NCBI GenBank assembly: GCA_036403795.1
Contig: DASWQJ010000347.1
Span: 1-62,075 of the forward strand
Direction: 5' to 3'
Length of the DNA: 62,075 bases
DNA from: Stenotrophomonas_A sp036403795
GTDB taxonomy: Bacteria; Pseudomonadota; Gammaproteobacteria; Xanthomonadales; Xanthomonadaceae
Below the pieces are notes generated by a model. The model had not been told where the DNA came from and made no database searches. It saw only the letters and a list, made by a program, of their open reading frames with translations. Shown one piece after another: positions 25,652 to 33,681 of this stretch; position 1 is the first letter of the stretch, and every line of letters begins with the position of its first letter. A program made the translations under genes and the position numbers.

Positions 25652-28045
25652 TCAGGATGCCGGACCGAACGACGGGGGCGGTGTCGTGCCCCAGGCCTGG
25701 TTGGGCGCGCGTCCAAGCTCGAAGTCGAGCGTACCGCCGGTGGTGATGAAATCCGCTGGCAGCCAGGTTCGTTCCGTGTCGCGACCATCGATTTTCAACG
25801 ACTGCACGTAGGGCGCATCCGGCGCCGCATTGCGCGCAACGATCTCGATGCGGGCGCCCTTGCGCTCGATCACGGCCTTGGGAAACAAGGGGCTGCCGAT
25901 CACCAGTTCCGCCCGGCCGGGGTAGACCGGATACAGGCCCAGCGCCGACCACACGTACCAGGATGACATCTGGCCCAGGTCGTCGTTACCGGAGATGCCG
26001 TCGGGACGGTTGGTCCAGATCTGGCGCATCGCCGCGCGCACGGTGTCCTGGGTCTTCCAGGGTTGCCCGACGAAGTTGTACAGCCACGGGGCCGCGATGG
26101 ACGGTTCGTTGTCCAGCTCGGCATGCAGCGGCCCGGACTTGGTGACCGCCCAGCTCCCATCGGGGTGGCGGAAGAAGGCGTCCAGCCGCTGTGCCGCGGC
26201 ATCGCGGCCGCCTAGCTGCTCGATCAGGCCCGCTGCATCGAACGGCACCATCCACAGGTATTGGGCGCCGGTGCCTTCGACGAATTCTTCGTCCGAGGCC
26301 GGATCGAAGGACGGCCAGCTGCCATCGGCGTTGCGCGGCTGGATATAGCCGCCGTGCGCGGTGGCCTGCGGATTGAACAGGTTGCGCCACCAGCCCGAAC
26401 GCGCCAGGAATTCGCGAGCACCTGCCGGGTCGCCTGCGGCCACGGCCAGCTGGGCCAGGCCAAAATCGGCGGCGACCAGTTCCAGCGTGTCCGAGGCGGT
26501 GCCCCAGCCCGGTGCGCCGACCGGCATGTAGTGCAGCTTGAGCCAGGCGTCCAGGCCGGGGCGCTGGCCCACGCACAGCACCGGGCAGCCCTTGCGGCTG
26601 AGGTCCTTTTCGGTGGGCACGGTAGCCGCTTGCTTCAACGAGGCATAGGCACGCTTGAGGTCGAAGGACTTGCCGCCGAAGGCATGGATGGCGGCCAGCG
26701 ACGGAGGCGAAGGATCGCCATTCATCACGCTGGTGGCGCCGGTGAGATGGGTCCAGCGATCCCACACACCCTGGTTCTGCTCGGCCTGGTTGAGCAACGA
26801 TTGCGCGATATCCGAACCGCGCCGGGGGTCGAGCAGGGTGACCAGCTGCAATTGCGAGCGATAGACGTCCCAGCCGGAATAGTTGGCGTATTGCGCGCCT
26901 TGGCGCTTGGCCAGGCGGTGCACCTTGCCATCGAATCCGCGATAGCGGCCATCGGCGTCGCTGTAGAGGTTGGGCTCGAGCAGCGCGTGATAGAGCGCGG
27001 TGTAGAAGACGGTCCGTTCGTCCTGGTCGCCGCCTTCGATGCGGATCTGGCCGAGCGTCTTGTTCCAAGCGGCGCGTGCGGCTGCCTGTACCGCTTCCAG
27101 CGTGGCAGTCGAGCGGCTTTGCCGGTCCAGGTTGGCGCGCGCACCGGCCGCATCGACATAGGAGATGCCGATGCGCACGTTGACTGCCGCGGCGTGCTGC
27201 GGATCGAAGCTGATCCACCCGCCGGCGCCCTTGCCGGCGGGCGGGTGGCCGCGCGTGCCATAGGTCGTGCCGCCGCCGCCTTCGGTCGCGCCGGGCTGCA
27301 CGGTGTCGTCCTTCCAGGTGCCGCCGGCCTGGAACGGCTGGTCGAAAACGGCCACGAAATGCAGGGTGTAATAGCTCTCGCGACGGTCCTCGGCCAGATA
27401 GCCGCAGAAGTTGCCGCTGGTGACCGAACCGCTGACCGTGCGCGAGGCCGGGTCGATGCGGATGCTGGAATCGGTGCTGCCCACTTCGCTGTCGGACACG
27501 CGGAACAACAGGTGGGCCGGCTTGCCGTCGGGGAACTTGAAGCGACCGACCGCCATGCGCTCGGCAGCGCCCAGCGAGACCGCGACGCCATTGTCGAGGG
27601 TGACCTCGTAAGCACCCGGGCTGGCCTTTTCCCTGGCGTGATCGAGCACGCTGGCATACGCCACGCCGGCGTCTGCGGAAGCGGGCGACACGGTCACCGG
27701 AATCGTGAGCGGCATGATCGGCACGTCGCCGCTCGCGCCGGTACAACCGGTGCCTGAGACGTGGGTCAGGCTGAAGCCGCGGACCCCATTGGCCCGCCAC
27801 TCATAGCCGCCCGGCGCCGCGATGGGAAAGCGCTTGCCGGGCAACGCCGTCTGCTCGGGACTGAAGGCCACCATGCCGAACGGCATCGTGGCGCCGGGAT
27901 AGACGTTGCCGCCGTTGGTGGTGCCGATGAAAGGATTCACCTCGGCGGCGGGACCGTCGGCGGGCGCAGGCAACGGTGGCTGGGCCGCGTGGATCGGTGC
28001 AGCCAGGGGCAAGGCCAATGCGACGACAACGAAGGATCTGAACAT
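25652..28045 (-). CDS. GH92 family exo-alpha-mannosidase
   Basis: A 797-residue secreted enzyme with signal peptide MFRSFVVVALALPLAAPIHA. It has the GH92 N-terminal motif NPFIGTTNGGNVYPGATMPFGMV, the catalytic-acid region DEEFVEGTGAQYLWMVPFD, and the late GNDDLGQMSSWYVWSALGLYPVYPG motif. GH92 enzymes are calcium-dependent inverting exo-alpha-mannosidases, mostly on alpha-1,2, alpha-1,3 or alpha-1,6 links of N-glycans or yeast mannan. It is the last gene of the lacI-GH92-peptidase-GH92 run, with a 37-base gap after the peptidase gene. Linkage specificity cannot be read from the sequence. Confidence 0.93.
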   Translation of the reverse strand: MFRSFVVVALALPLAAPIHAAQPPLPAPADGPAAEVNPFIGTTNGGNVYPGATMPFGMVAFSPEQTALPGKRFPIAAPGGYEWRANGVRGFSLTHVSGTGCTGASGDVPIMPLTIPVTVSPASADAGVAYASVLDHAREKASPGAYEVTLDNGVAVSLGAAERMAVGRFKFPDGKPAHLLFRVSDSEVGSTDSSIRIDPASRTVSGSVTSGNFCGYLAEDRRESYYTLHFVAVFDQPFQAGGTWKDDTVQPGATEGGGGTTYGTRGHPPAGKGAGGWISFDPQHAAAVNVRIGISYVDAAGARANLDRQSRSTATLEAVQAAARAAWNKTLGQIRIEGGDQDERTVFYTALYHALLEPNLYSDADGRYRGFDGKVHRLAKRQGAQYANYSGWDVYRSQLQLVTLLDPRRGSDIAQSLLNQAEQNQGVWDRWTHLTGATSVMNGDPSPPSLAAIHAFGGKSFDLKRAYASLKQAATVPTEKDLSRKGCPVLCVGQRPGLDAWLKLHYMPVGAPGWGTASDTLELVAADFGLAQLAVAAGDPAGAREFLARSGWWRNLFNPQATAHGGYIQPRNADGSWPSFDPASDEEFVEGTGAQYLWMVPFDAAGLIEQLGGRDAAAQRLDAFFRHPDGSWAVTKSGPLHAELDNEPSIAAPWLYNFVGQPWKTQDTVRAAMRQIWTNRPDGISGNDDLGQMSSWYVWSALGLYPVYPGRAELVIGSPLFPKAVIERKGARIEIVARNAAPDAPYVQSLKIDGRDTERTWLPADFITTGGTLDFELGRAPNQAWGTTPPPSFGPAS

Positions 28046-28082
28046 GACGACTCCGGTGGGAAGGGATGCGGCGACGGGCGAA

Positions 28083-28799
28083 TCAGCCCGCGGCGGGCAC
28101 GACGCCGCCTTGCGCGGTCACGTATTGCGACCACAGCGCCGACACTTCCTGTCCGGTCAGCTGCGTCCACAGCGCAGCCGAATATTTGCCGCTGCGCAAC
28201 GCGGCATCCATCTGCTTGACCAGGCCCGGATGCTGGTCGTCGGTCCATTTCAGGAACGCGCCACTCACGCGGTAGCCGGTGTCGTAGTTCTGCTTGGCCT
28301 TGATCTGGGTCGGCAGTGCCCAACCGCCGGCGGCGTTGTCGATGCCGTACTTGTCGCGCGCGAAGTCGGCGATGCCTTCCACCAGCCACACCGGCGCGGT
28401 GTCGTTGCCGTAGTCCGGATAGCCCTGGACGATGTGCATCGCCTCGTGGCTGACCAGGTCGGTATCGCCGGGGTGCTTGACCAGCCAAGCCGGGTTGATG
28501 GTCATCTTGGCCCAGTCGTCCGAGTCGACGTAGGCAATGCCGTCGTAGCCGGGGTCGATGGTGATGATGGCCTGCGTGGGTGCGGCGTGGTTGAACTCGG
28601 TGCGCTCGCGCGAGTACGCGTGGAAGAAGGTGTCGAGGATCTTGTCGCGCATCTCGGCGTCCAGCGCATTGCTGGCGTCGCGATAGGTAACGGTGACGCC
28701 TTCGCGCGTGCGGGTGAAATCCTTGCCGTGCGCCGTGCCGGACAGCAACAGTGCAGTGGCCAGCGCGGTGCAGGCGAGGATGGAATGCGAACCGGACAT
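28083..28799 (-). CDS. Secreted basic secretory protein (BSP) family metallopeptidase
   Basis: A 238-residue protein with signal peptide (MSGSHSILACTALATALLLSGTAHG). It belongs to the plant/bacterial BSP-like peptidase family: TREGVTVTYRD, ITIDPGYDGIAYVD, and the zincin motif HEAMH at residues 118-122 (LVSHEAMHIVQGY), followed by PVWLVEGIADFARDKYG, which supplies the third zinc ligand region. A secreted or periplasmic zinc peptidase is predicted. It overlaps the stop of the upstream GH92 gene (TGATG), so it is cotranscribed with two mannosidases; this suggests combined deglycosylation and proteolysis of glycoproteins, which is inference. Confidence 0.87.
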   Translation of the reverse strand: MSGSHSILACTALATALLLSGTAHGKDFTRTREGVTVTYRDASNALDAEMRDKILDTFFHAYSRERTEFNHAAPTQAIITIDPGYDGIAYVDSDDWAKMTINPAWLVKHPGDTDLVSHEAMHIVQGYPDYGNDTAPVWLVEGIADFARDKYGIDNAAGGWALPTQIKAKQNYDTGYRVSGAFLKWTDDQHPGLVKQMDAALRSGKYSAALWTQLTGQEVSALWSQYVTAQGGVVPAAG

Positions 28800-31700
28800 C
28801 AGGACTCCTTGGCGGGAACAGGCGTGTGGGGTGCCAGCAATTCCACCTCGGCCAGCGGCAGGCGGCCGGGGGCGGTGAAGCGCAGGCGGTAGGTGTCGTA
28901 GCGGCCCGGATGGGCGATGCGGAACGGGCGGGTCTGCTGCGACCAGCGGAAGGTTTCGTTGTCGCGCGTGTCGAGGACCTGCCAGGCGCCGTGACCGTCG
29001 CGCGCTTCCAGCGTCCAGGCCGCAGCCTTGATTGGGCGCTCGGCGGAGGTCAGTGTGTAGAAAGTCGGCTGCCCGCCGGCCGGCAAGGTGATGCCGATGT
29101 CGATCTGCTCGCCCGACAGGGTCAGGGCGGTGCGCGCGTCGTCATCGATCAGGACGGTGCCGTCCTTGTCCTGCGCGAGCGTGACCTTGCCCCGGGACCC
29201 GATCAGATCGACCAGGGTTTCCGGCATCTGCCCGGCCGGCGTCAGCGATGGCGGCGCGTCCTGCGGGCGGCTGCCCCACCGGGAAGGTGCCGGCCCCATG
29301 TCGAAGTCCAGCGTGGCGCCCTGCACCAGCAGCTGATGCGGGATCCAGGTCTTGGTCCACGGCTTGCCGTTGACCTTGAGCGATTGCACGTACACGTTGC
29401 GCGCGGAGTTGTTGGCCGCGCGGACCACCAGTTGCTTGCCATTGCCCAGCGCCAGCGTGGACTGCTTGAACAACGGTGAGCCGATCACGTAGTCCGCACT
29501 GCCCATGCGCAGCGGATAGAGCCCCATCGAGGCCAGCACATACCAGGCTGACATCTCGCCGTTGTCCTCGTCACCGCTGTAGCCCTGGCCGATCTCGCTG
29601 CCCAGGTACAACCGCGACAGGATCTCGCGCGTGAGCGCCTGGGTCTTCCAGGGCTGGCCGGCATACAGGTACATCCAGGCGATGTGGTGCGAGGGTTGGT
29701 TGCTGTGCGCGTACATGCCCATGCGCACGTCGCGCGCTTCGGTCATCTCGTGGATGATGCCGCCGTAGGAGCCGGACATCGATTCCTCGGCTGTCTCCGG
29801 CGTGGCGAAGAAGGCGTCGAGCCGTTTTGCCAGCGCTGCCGGGCCACCATAGAGCGAGGCCAGCCCATTGCCGTCGTGCACGGCGGTGAAGGCGAAGGTC
29901 CAGCCGTTGGATTCGGTGTAGTCGTAACCCCAGACGCGCGGATCGTATCGATCGGGCGGCAGTCGCCAGTGGCCCTGCGCATCCTTGCCCTGGAAGAACC
30001 CGACCTGGCGATCGAACAGATTGGCGTAGGTGGCCGCGCGGTAGCGGAAATACTCGGCTTCTTCGGCGTAGCGTTGCTTCGCCTTGGCGTCCGCGGCGCG
30101 ATCGGACAGCGCCTTGGCCATGTTGGCAAGGCCGAAGTCGTTGAGCGCGCCTTCCATCGTCCACGACAAGCCTTCGGAGGTGGCGGTGTCGGCGTAGCCG
30201 CGGAAGGTGGACTGGGCCATGCCCTTGCGTCCGACGTGCCGGTCCGGTGCGACGACGGTGGCGTTCTTGAGCGCGGCCTCGTAAGCCAGGGCCGGATCGA
30301 ACCCATCCACGCCCTTGAGCCAGGCATCGGCGAAGGCCACGTCCGAGCTGGTGCCCACCATCAGGTCGGCATAGCCCGGCGAAGACCAACGCGCGATCCA
30401 GCCACCGGCGCGATACTGCTCCAGGAAGCCATCGACCAGCGCGCCCGCATGGCTCGGCGCCAACAACGTATAGGCGGGCCAAGCGGTGCGGAAGGTGTCC
30501 CACAGGCCGTTGTTGACGTAGATCCGGCCATCGCGCACGGGCGCGAAGCTGCGCGTGGCGCTGCCCTCGGTGTTGTCGTCGGACCAGCTGTTCTGGCTGG
30601 CGTAGCGCCAATCCGGTTGGGCGGCGCTGCCGGCGTTCTCGGCGCCCGAGTTGGGATACAGGAACAAGCGATAGAGGTTGGAGTAGAGCGTGGTGCGCTG
30701 GTCGTCGCTGGCGTCCTGCACGTCGAGCACGCCCAGCACCTGGTTCCATTGTTGCTGTGCACGTTGGGCAACGCGCTGCAGGGTGTCGTCAGCCGCGAGC
30801 TCCAGCGCCAGGTTGTGTCGCGCCTGTTCCAGTGAAATGAGCGAGGTGGCGATGCGCATGTCGACCTTGCGCGTGCCGGCGGCGAACTTCACATAACCGG
30901 TGGGCCGCCCGGTGGCGATCGCGCCGCTGCGCAGCCACGGCGCGTCGAAGGTGGCATACACATACATGCGCGTTGCGCCGGTGGACAAGCCGCTGCGCAC
31001 ATCGGTGTAGCCGGACAAGGTCTGGGCGTTGGCATCGAGGGTGAGCCCACCGCGCGCATCGATGTTGTCGAACAACAGGTTGGCATCGCCGCCTGCCGGG
31101 AACTGGAAGGAAAACAGCGCGGCGTGATCGGTCGGTGCCAGCGAAGCGACGATGCCGTTGTCGAAACGCACCGCGTATTGGTAGGGGCGCGCAGTTTCCT
31201 GCTCATGCAAGAAGGGCAGGGCACGCTGCTGGCGATCGGCTTCCGGCACGCCGGCCGTCAACGACGGCATCACCTGAAAGGTTTGCCGATCGCCCATCCA
31301 CGGGCTCGGCTGGTGGCTCAGCGCGAGCGCCTGCAGGCGCGGCCGATTGTCGGCATCGTTTTGCTCGTTCCAGCGATAGAGCCAGTTGACCGAGCTGGCA
31401 TCGGTGACCGGGGTCCAGAAGTTGAAACCGTGCGGCACCGCGGTCGCCGGGAAATTGTTGCCGCGCGAGAATTCGCCGTTCGACTGGCTGCCGCGCGTGG
31501 TCAATACCCAGTCGCTGGGGGTCGAGCGCGCGATGGCGGGCGTGTCCTGTAGCGCGATGTCATCGATCCAGCCTTGCGCGGATTTTCCGTCGCCAGGCTG
31601 CACGGCGAGCTCGATGCCGACCACGCGCTTGCCGCGCAGCGCGGGCACCTGGCCCGGCGCGACGGCCTTGCGCGCCCACTGCTGCGGATAGAGCGTCCTG

Positions 31701-32173
31701 GAATCGCCTTGTGCCTGCGCACCCAGCCCGATGCCGTGCTGGTCCACGGCGGCGGTGGCCGACACGCGGCTGCCGTCCTGCAGCCGCAGGTCCAGCGACA
31801 CGTAAGTGGAAGAGACGGTGTCCTCGCCCACGATCTCGGGCAACACCAACCACGTCAGCGTGGTGTCGGCGCCGATGACCTGGTCGACATCGAACAGGCG
31901 GACCGTTGCCGCGCCGTTGCGCGCGACGTAGTGCAGTGCCTTCGCGCCGCTGTAGCCGGCTTTGGGTTTGGCCGCGTAGGGCGCTGGCGGGCCGTCGCCG
32001 ACCTGGAGCTGGATAGGGGGGGCCGGCTGCGCCGCCGGCTGGGCCTGGCCCGCTTCGAACGAAGACTGGAATCCCGCCTGCGCCTGGCAGAGGCCGGGCA
32101 AGGACAGACCCAGCGAGAGGGCGAGTGCCAAGGTGCCGCGCTTCGAGCGCGACGACAGCGGGGTAACGATCAA
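28799..32173 (-). CDS. Large multidomain GH92 family alpha-mannosidase with extra N- and C-terminal domains
   Basis: A 1124-residue secreted enzyme. After the signal peptide come about 200 residues of a beta-sandwich-like domain (FQSSFEAGQAQPA... DDIALQDT, resembling domains placed before GH92 in multidomain members). The GH92 core follows: NNFPATAVPHGFNFWTPVTD, the catalytic region VWGYDYTESNGWTFAFTAVHDGNGL, and SGDEDNGEMSAWYVLASMGLYPLRMG. The last 140 residues look like an F5/8-type C (CBM32-like) module (RPFRIAHPGRYDTYRLRF). The core motifs differ from those of the other GH92 gene, so the two probably act on different mannoside linkages. The start overlaps the lacI stop (ATGA). Confidence 0.92.
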   Translation of the reverse strand: MIVTPLSSRSKRGTLALALSLGLSLPGLCQAQAGFQSSFEAGQAQPAAQPAPPIQLQVGDGPPAPYAAKPKAGYSGAKALHYVARNGAATVRLFDVDQVIGADTTLTWLVLPEIVGEDTVSSTYVSLDLRLQDGSRVSATAAVDQHGIGLGAQAQGDSRTLYPQQWARKAVAPGQVPALRGKRVVGIELAVQPGDGKSAQGWIDDIALQDTPAIARSTPSDWVLTTRGSQSNGEFSRGNNFPATAVPHGFNFWTPVTDASSVNWLYRWNEQNDADNRPRLQALALSHQPSPWMGDRQTFQVMPSLTAGVPEADRQQRALPFLHEQETARPYQYAVRFDNGIVASLAPTDHAALFSFQFPAGGDANLLFDNIDARGGLTLDANAQTLSGYTDVRSGLSTGATRMYVYATFDAPWLRSGAIATGRPTGYVKFAAGTRKVDMRIATSLISLEQARHNLALELAADDTLQRVAQRAQQQWNQVLGVLDVQDASDDQRTTLYSNLYRLFLYPNSGAENAGSAAQPDWRYASQNSWSDDNTEGSATRSFAPVRDGRIYVNNGLWDTFRTAWPAYTLLAPSHAGALVDGFLEQYRAGGWIARWSSPGYADLMVGTSSDVAFADAWLKGVDGFDPALAYEAALKNATVVAPDRHVGRKGMAQSTFRGYADTATSEGLSWTMEGALNDFGLANMAKALSDRAADAKAKQRYAEEAEYFRYRAATYANLFDRQVGFFQGKDAQGHWRLPPDRYDPRVWGYDYTESNGWTFAFTAVHDGNGLASLYGGPAALAKRLDAFFATPETAEESMSGSYGGIIHEMTEARDVRMGMYAHSNQPSHHIAWMYLYAGQPWKTQALTREILSRLYLGSEIGQGYSGDEDNGEMSAWYVLASMGLYPLRMGSADYVIGSPLFKQSTLALGNGKQLVVRAANNSARNVYVQSLKVNGKPWTKTWIPHQLLVQGATLDFDMGPAPSRWGSRPQDAPPSLTPAGQMPETLVDLIGSRGKVTLAQDKDGTVLIDDDARTALTLSGEQIDIGITLPAGGQPTFYTLTSAERPIKAAAWTLEARDGHGAWQVLDTRDNETFRWSQQTRPFRIAHPGRYDTYRLRFTAPGRLPLAEVELLAPHTPVPAKES

Positions 32174-33282
32174 GTGGGATTTCCTCGAGGGGCAATGCGT
32201 CGCCTGGCAGGATTGACGGAGCCGCCCACGGGCGACTCCAGGCTCAGGTCGTGCGCGTACGTCAGGGAGCTGTCGCGCAGTACCAGCCGCACCGGCGAGA
32301 TGGTGTTGGTGGGGGTGGCTTCGCCGCTGCGGCTGTTGGCCATCACCAAAGCGACTGCCTGGTGGCCCAGCGAGCGCGGACCGGTCGCCACGGTGGTCAG
32401 TGCGGGCACGGCGGCGGCGGCTTCGGGAATATCGTCGAAGCCGGTGATGGCCAGATCGCTACCCGGGGTGATGTTGCGCGCGCGCAATCCCATCATCAGG
32501 CCCAGTGCCACGCCGTCGTTGTAGGTGACTGCCGCGGTGGGCGCGGGGTCGCGGGCGAACAGTGCCGCGGTGGCGGCCACCGCCTGCAGGCGGGTGGGGG
32601 CGCATTCCACCACCCAGCGCGGCTCGGGCGTGATGCCGGCGGCAGTCAGTGCGGCGGTGTAGCCCTGCAGGCGTTGCCGGCACGAGCTGGACGCGCGGTG
32701 GCCGCCAAAGAAGGCGATGCGGGTATGGCCCTGCGCGATCAGATGTTCGGTGGCCACGCGGGCGCCGGCCACGTTGTCGGCGCCCAGGTAGTTCCAGGTC
32801 GAGCCGGGCACTTCGCGGTTGAACAGCAGCAATGGCGTGTGCAGGCCGACCACCGGCTGCAGGTCGCCGGCCGTGGTGCCTTCGGCCGGTGTCAGGATCA
32901 CGCCGGCCGGGTTGTGTTCGAGCAGCGAGGACAGGACCGCACGTTGTCGCTCGATCGATTCTCCCGAGCTGCCCAGCAGCAACACGCAGCCGGCTTCGGC
33001 CAACGCCTCGTCGACGCCGGCCGCGAACTCGGCGACGAACGGATTGGAGAGGTCGTTGATGACCAACGCCACGCTGGTGGACACCTTGCGTCGCAGGTTG
33101 GCGGCGCTGCGGTTGTACACGTAGCCCTGGTTGCGCAGCTCGGCTTCGACCAGCCGCCGGGTCTTCAATGCGACCGAGGCATTCCCGCTCAGCACGAGCG
33201 ACACGGTTGCCGAGGACACGTGACAGGCACGGGCGATGTCGGCCAGGGTGACGCGTCTTCGGCGCTGCTCGGAGTCGGACAT
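32170..33282 (-). CDS. LacI family transcriptional regulator
   Basis: A 370-residue repressor. The N-terminal helix-turn-helix with hinge helix is VTLADIARACHVSSATVSLVLSGNASVALKTRRLVEAELRNQGYVYN (residues 11-57), followed by a periplasmic-binding-protein-like effector domain (VALVINDLSNPFVAEFAAGVDEAL; AITGFDDIPEAAAAVPALTTV). It is first in the operon with the two GH92 enzymes and the peptidase and divergent from the TonB receptor, so it should control both in response to a mannose-type sugar. The ATG at 33282 lies three bases from a near-perfect palindrome, suggesting autorepression. In-frame codons upstream give only Arg-rich sequence. Confidence 0.93.
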   Translation of the reverse strand: MSDSEQRRRRVTLADIARACHVSSATVSLVLSGNASVALKTRRLVEAELRNQGYVYNRSAANLRRKVSTSVALVINDLSNPFVAEFAAGVDEALAEAGCVLLLGSSGESIERQRAVLSSLLEHNPAGVILTPAEGTTAGDLQPVVGLHTPLLLFNREVPGSTWNYLGADNVAGARVATEHLIAQGHTRIAFFGGHRASSSCRQRLQGYTAALTAAGITPEPRWVVECAPTRLQAVAATAALFARDPAPTAAVTYNDGVALGLMMGLRARNITPGSDLAITGFDDIPEAAAAVPALTTVATGPRSLGHQAVALVMANSRSGEATPTNTISPVRLVLRDSSLTYAHDLSLESPVGGSVNPARRRIAPRGNPT

Positions 33283-33284
33283 GG

Positions 33285-33300
33285 CCTGAATCGATTTAGG
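33285..33300. promoter_or_regulatory. LacI-type operator 1 (in front of lacI)
   Basis: CCTGAATCGATTTAGG, a 16-base palindrome with one mismatched pair and a central CG, the form typical of LacI-family operators. It ends three bases before the regulator's start codon. The same core recurs at 33508-33521. Confidence 0.75.
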
Positions 33301-33428
33301 CGATCGGCCGATCCTGCATAACTTTTCGCTGCATGGCAATCGGCCATGCGTCATGCGCGGGAACCACCGTGGCCGCCGGCTGCGTGGCGCAGCGCAGCAA
33401 AAACCGCCAACCACAGGCGTGTTTCATT

Positions 33429-33452
33429 AAAGTGAGACGGTGAAGTCACTTT
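33429..33452. promoter_or_regulatory. Inverted repeat in the lacI/TonB receptor gap
   Basis: AAAGTGA, ten bases, TCACTTT: perfect 7-base arms in a locally AT-rich stretch about 230 bases before the receptor gene. It may be part of the receptor promoter, a second regulator's site or an RNA hairpin in a leader. Confidence 0.4.
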
Positions 33453-33507
33453 GAGAATTTTCTGTGACCCGTTCCCCAGATGCGGAAGTTGGCCGTCACC
33501 GGACGAC

Positions 33508-33521
33508 CTAAAACGATTTAG
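33508..33521. promoter_or_regulatory. LacI-type operator 2 (in front of the TonB receptor)
   Basis: CTAAAACGATTTAG: 5-base arms CTAAA/TTTAG around a CG-centred core, matching the half-sites of operator 1. It lies about 160 bases ahead of the TonB receptor start, where it could control the receptor transcript, and 208 bases from operator 1, so looping is possible. Confidence 0.7.
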
Positions 33522-33681
33522 AACATGGCGACGACGAGCGGCCGGGGCAATCAGGCGACTCGTCATGACTGCAGCACCGAATCGTCGAGTCGTCCCCCGT
33601 TGGCACCGCCCGGGCCGCTCGAGTCATGCCGCTGCGCCCCCGCCGGGCACGCGGTCCTTGCATCTTGATGGAGAGGTCTTG

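Noticed and set aside
26261..27757. 498-codon plus-strand frame inside the GH92 gene
   Set aside because: Composition is typical of an antisense shadow and the GH92 protein has all family motifs.
33302..33313. GATCGGCCGATC palindrome next to LacI operator 1
   Set aside because: Self-complementary but not matched by a second copy; likely chance in GC-rich sequence.
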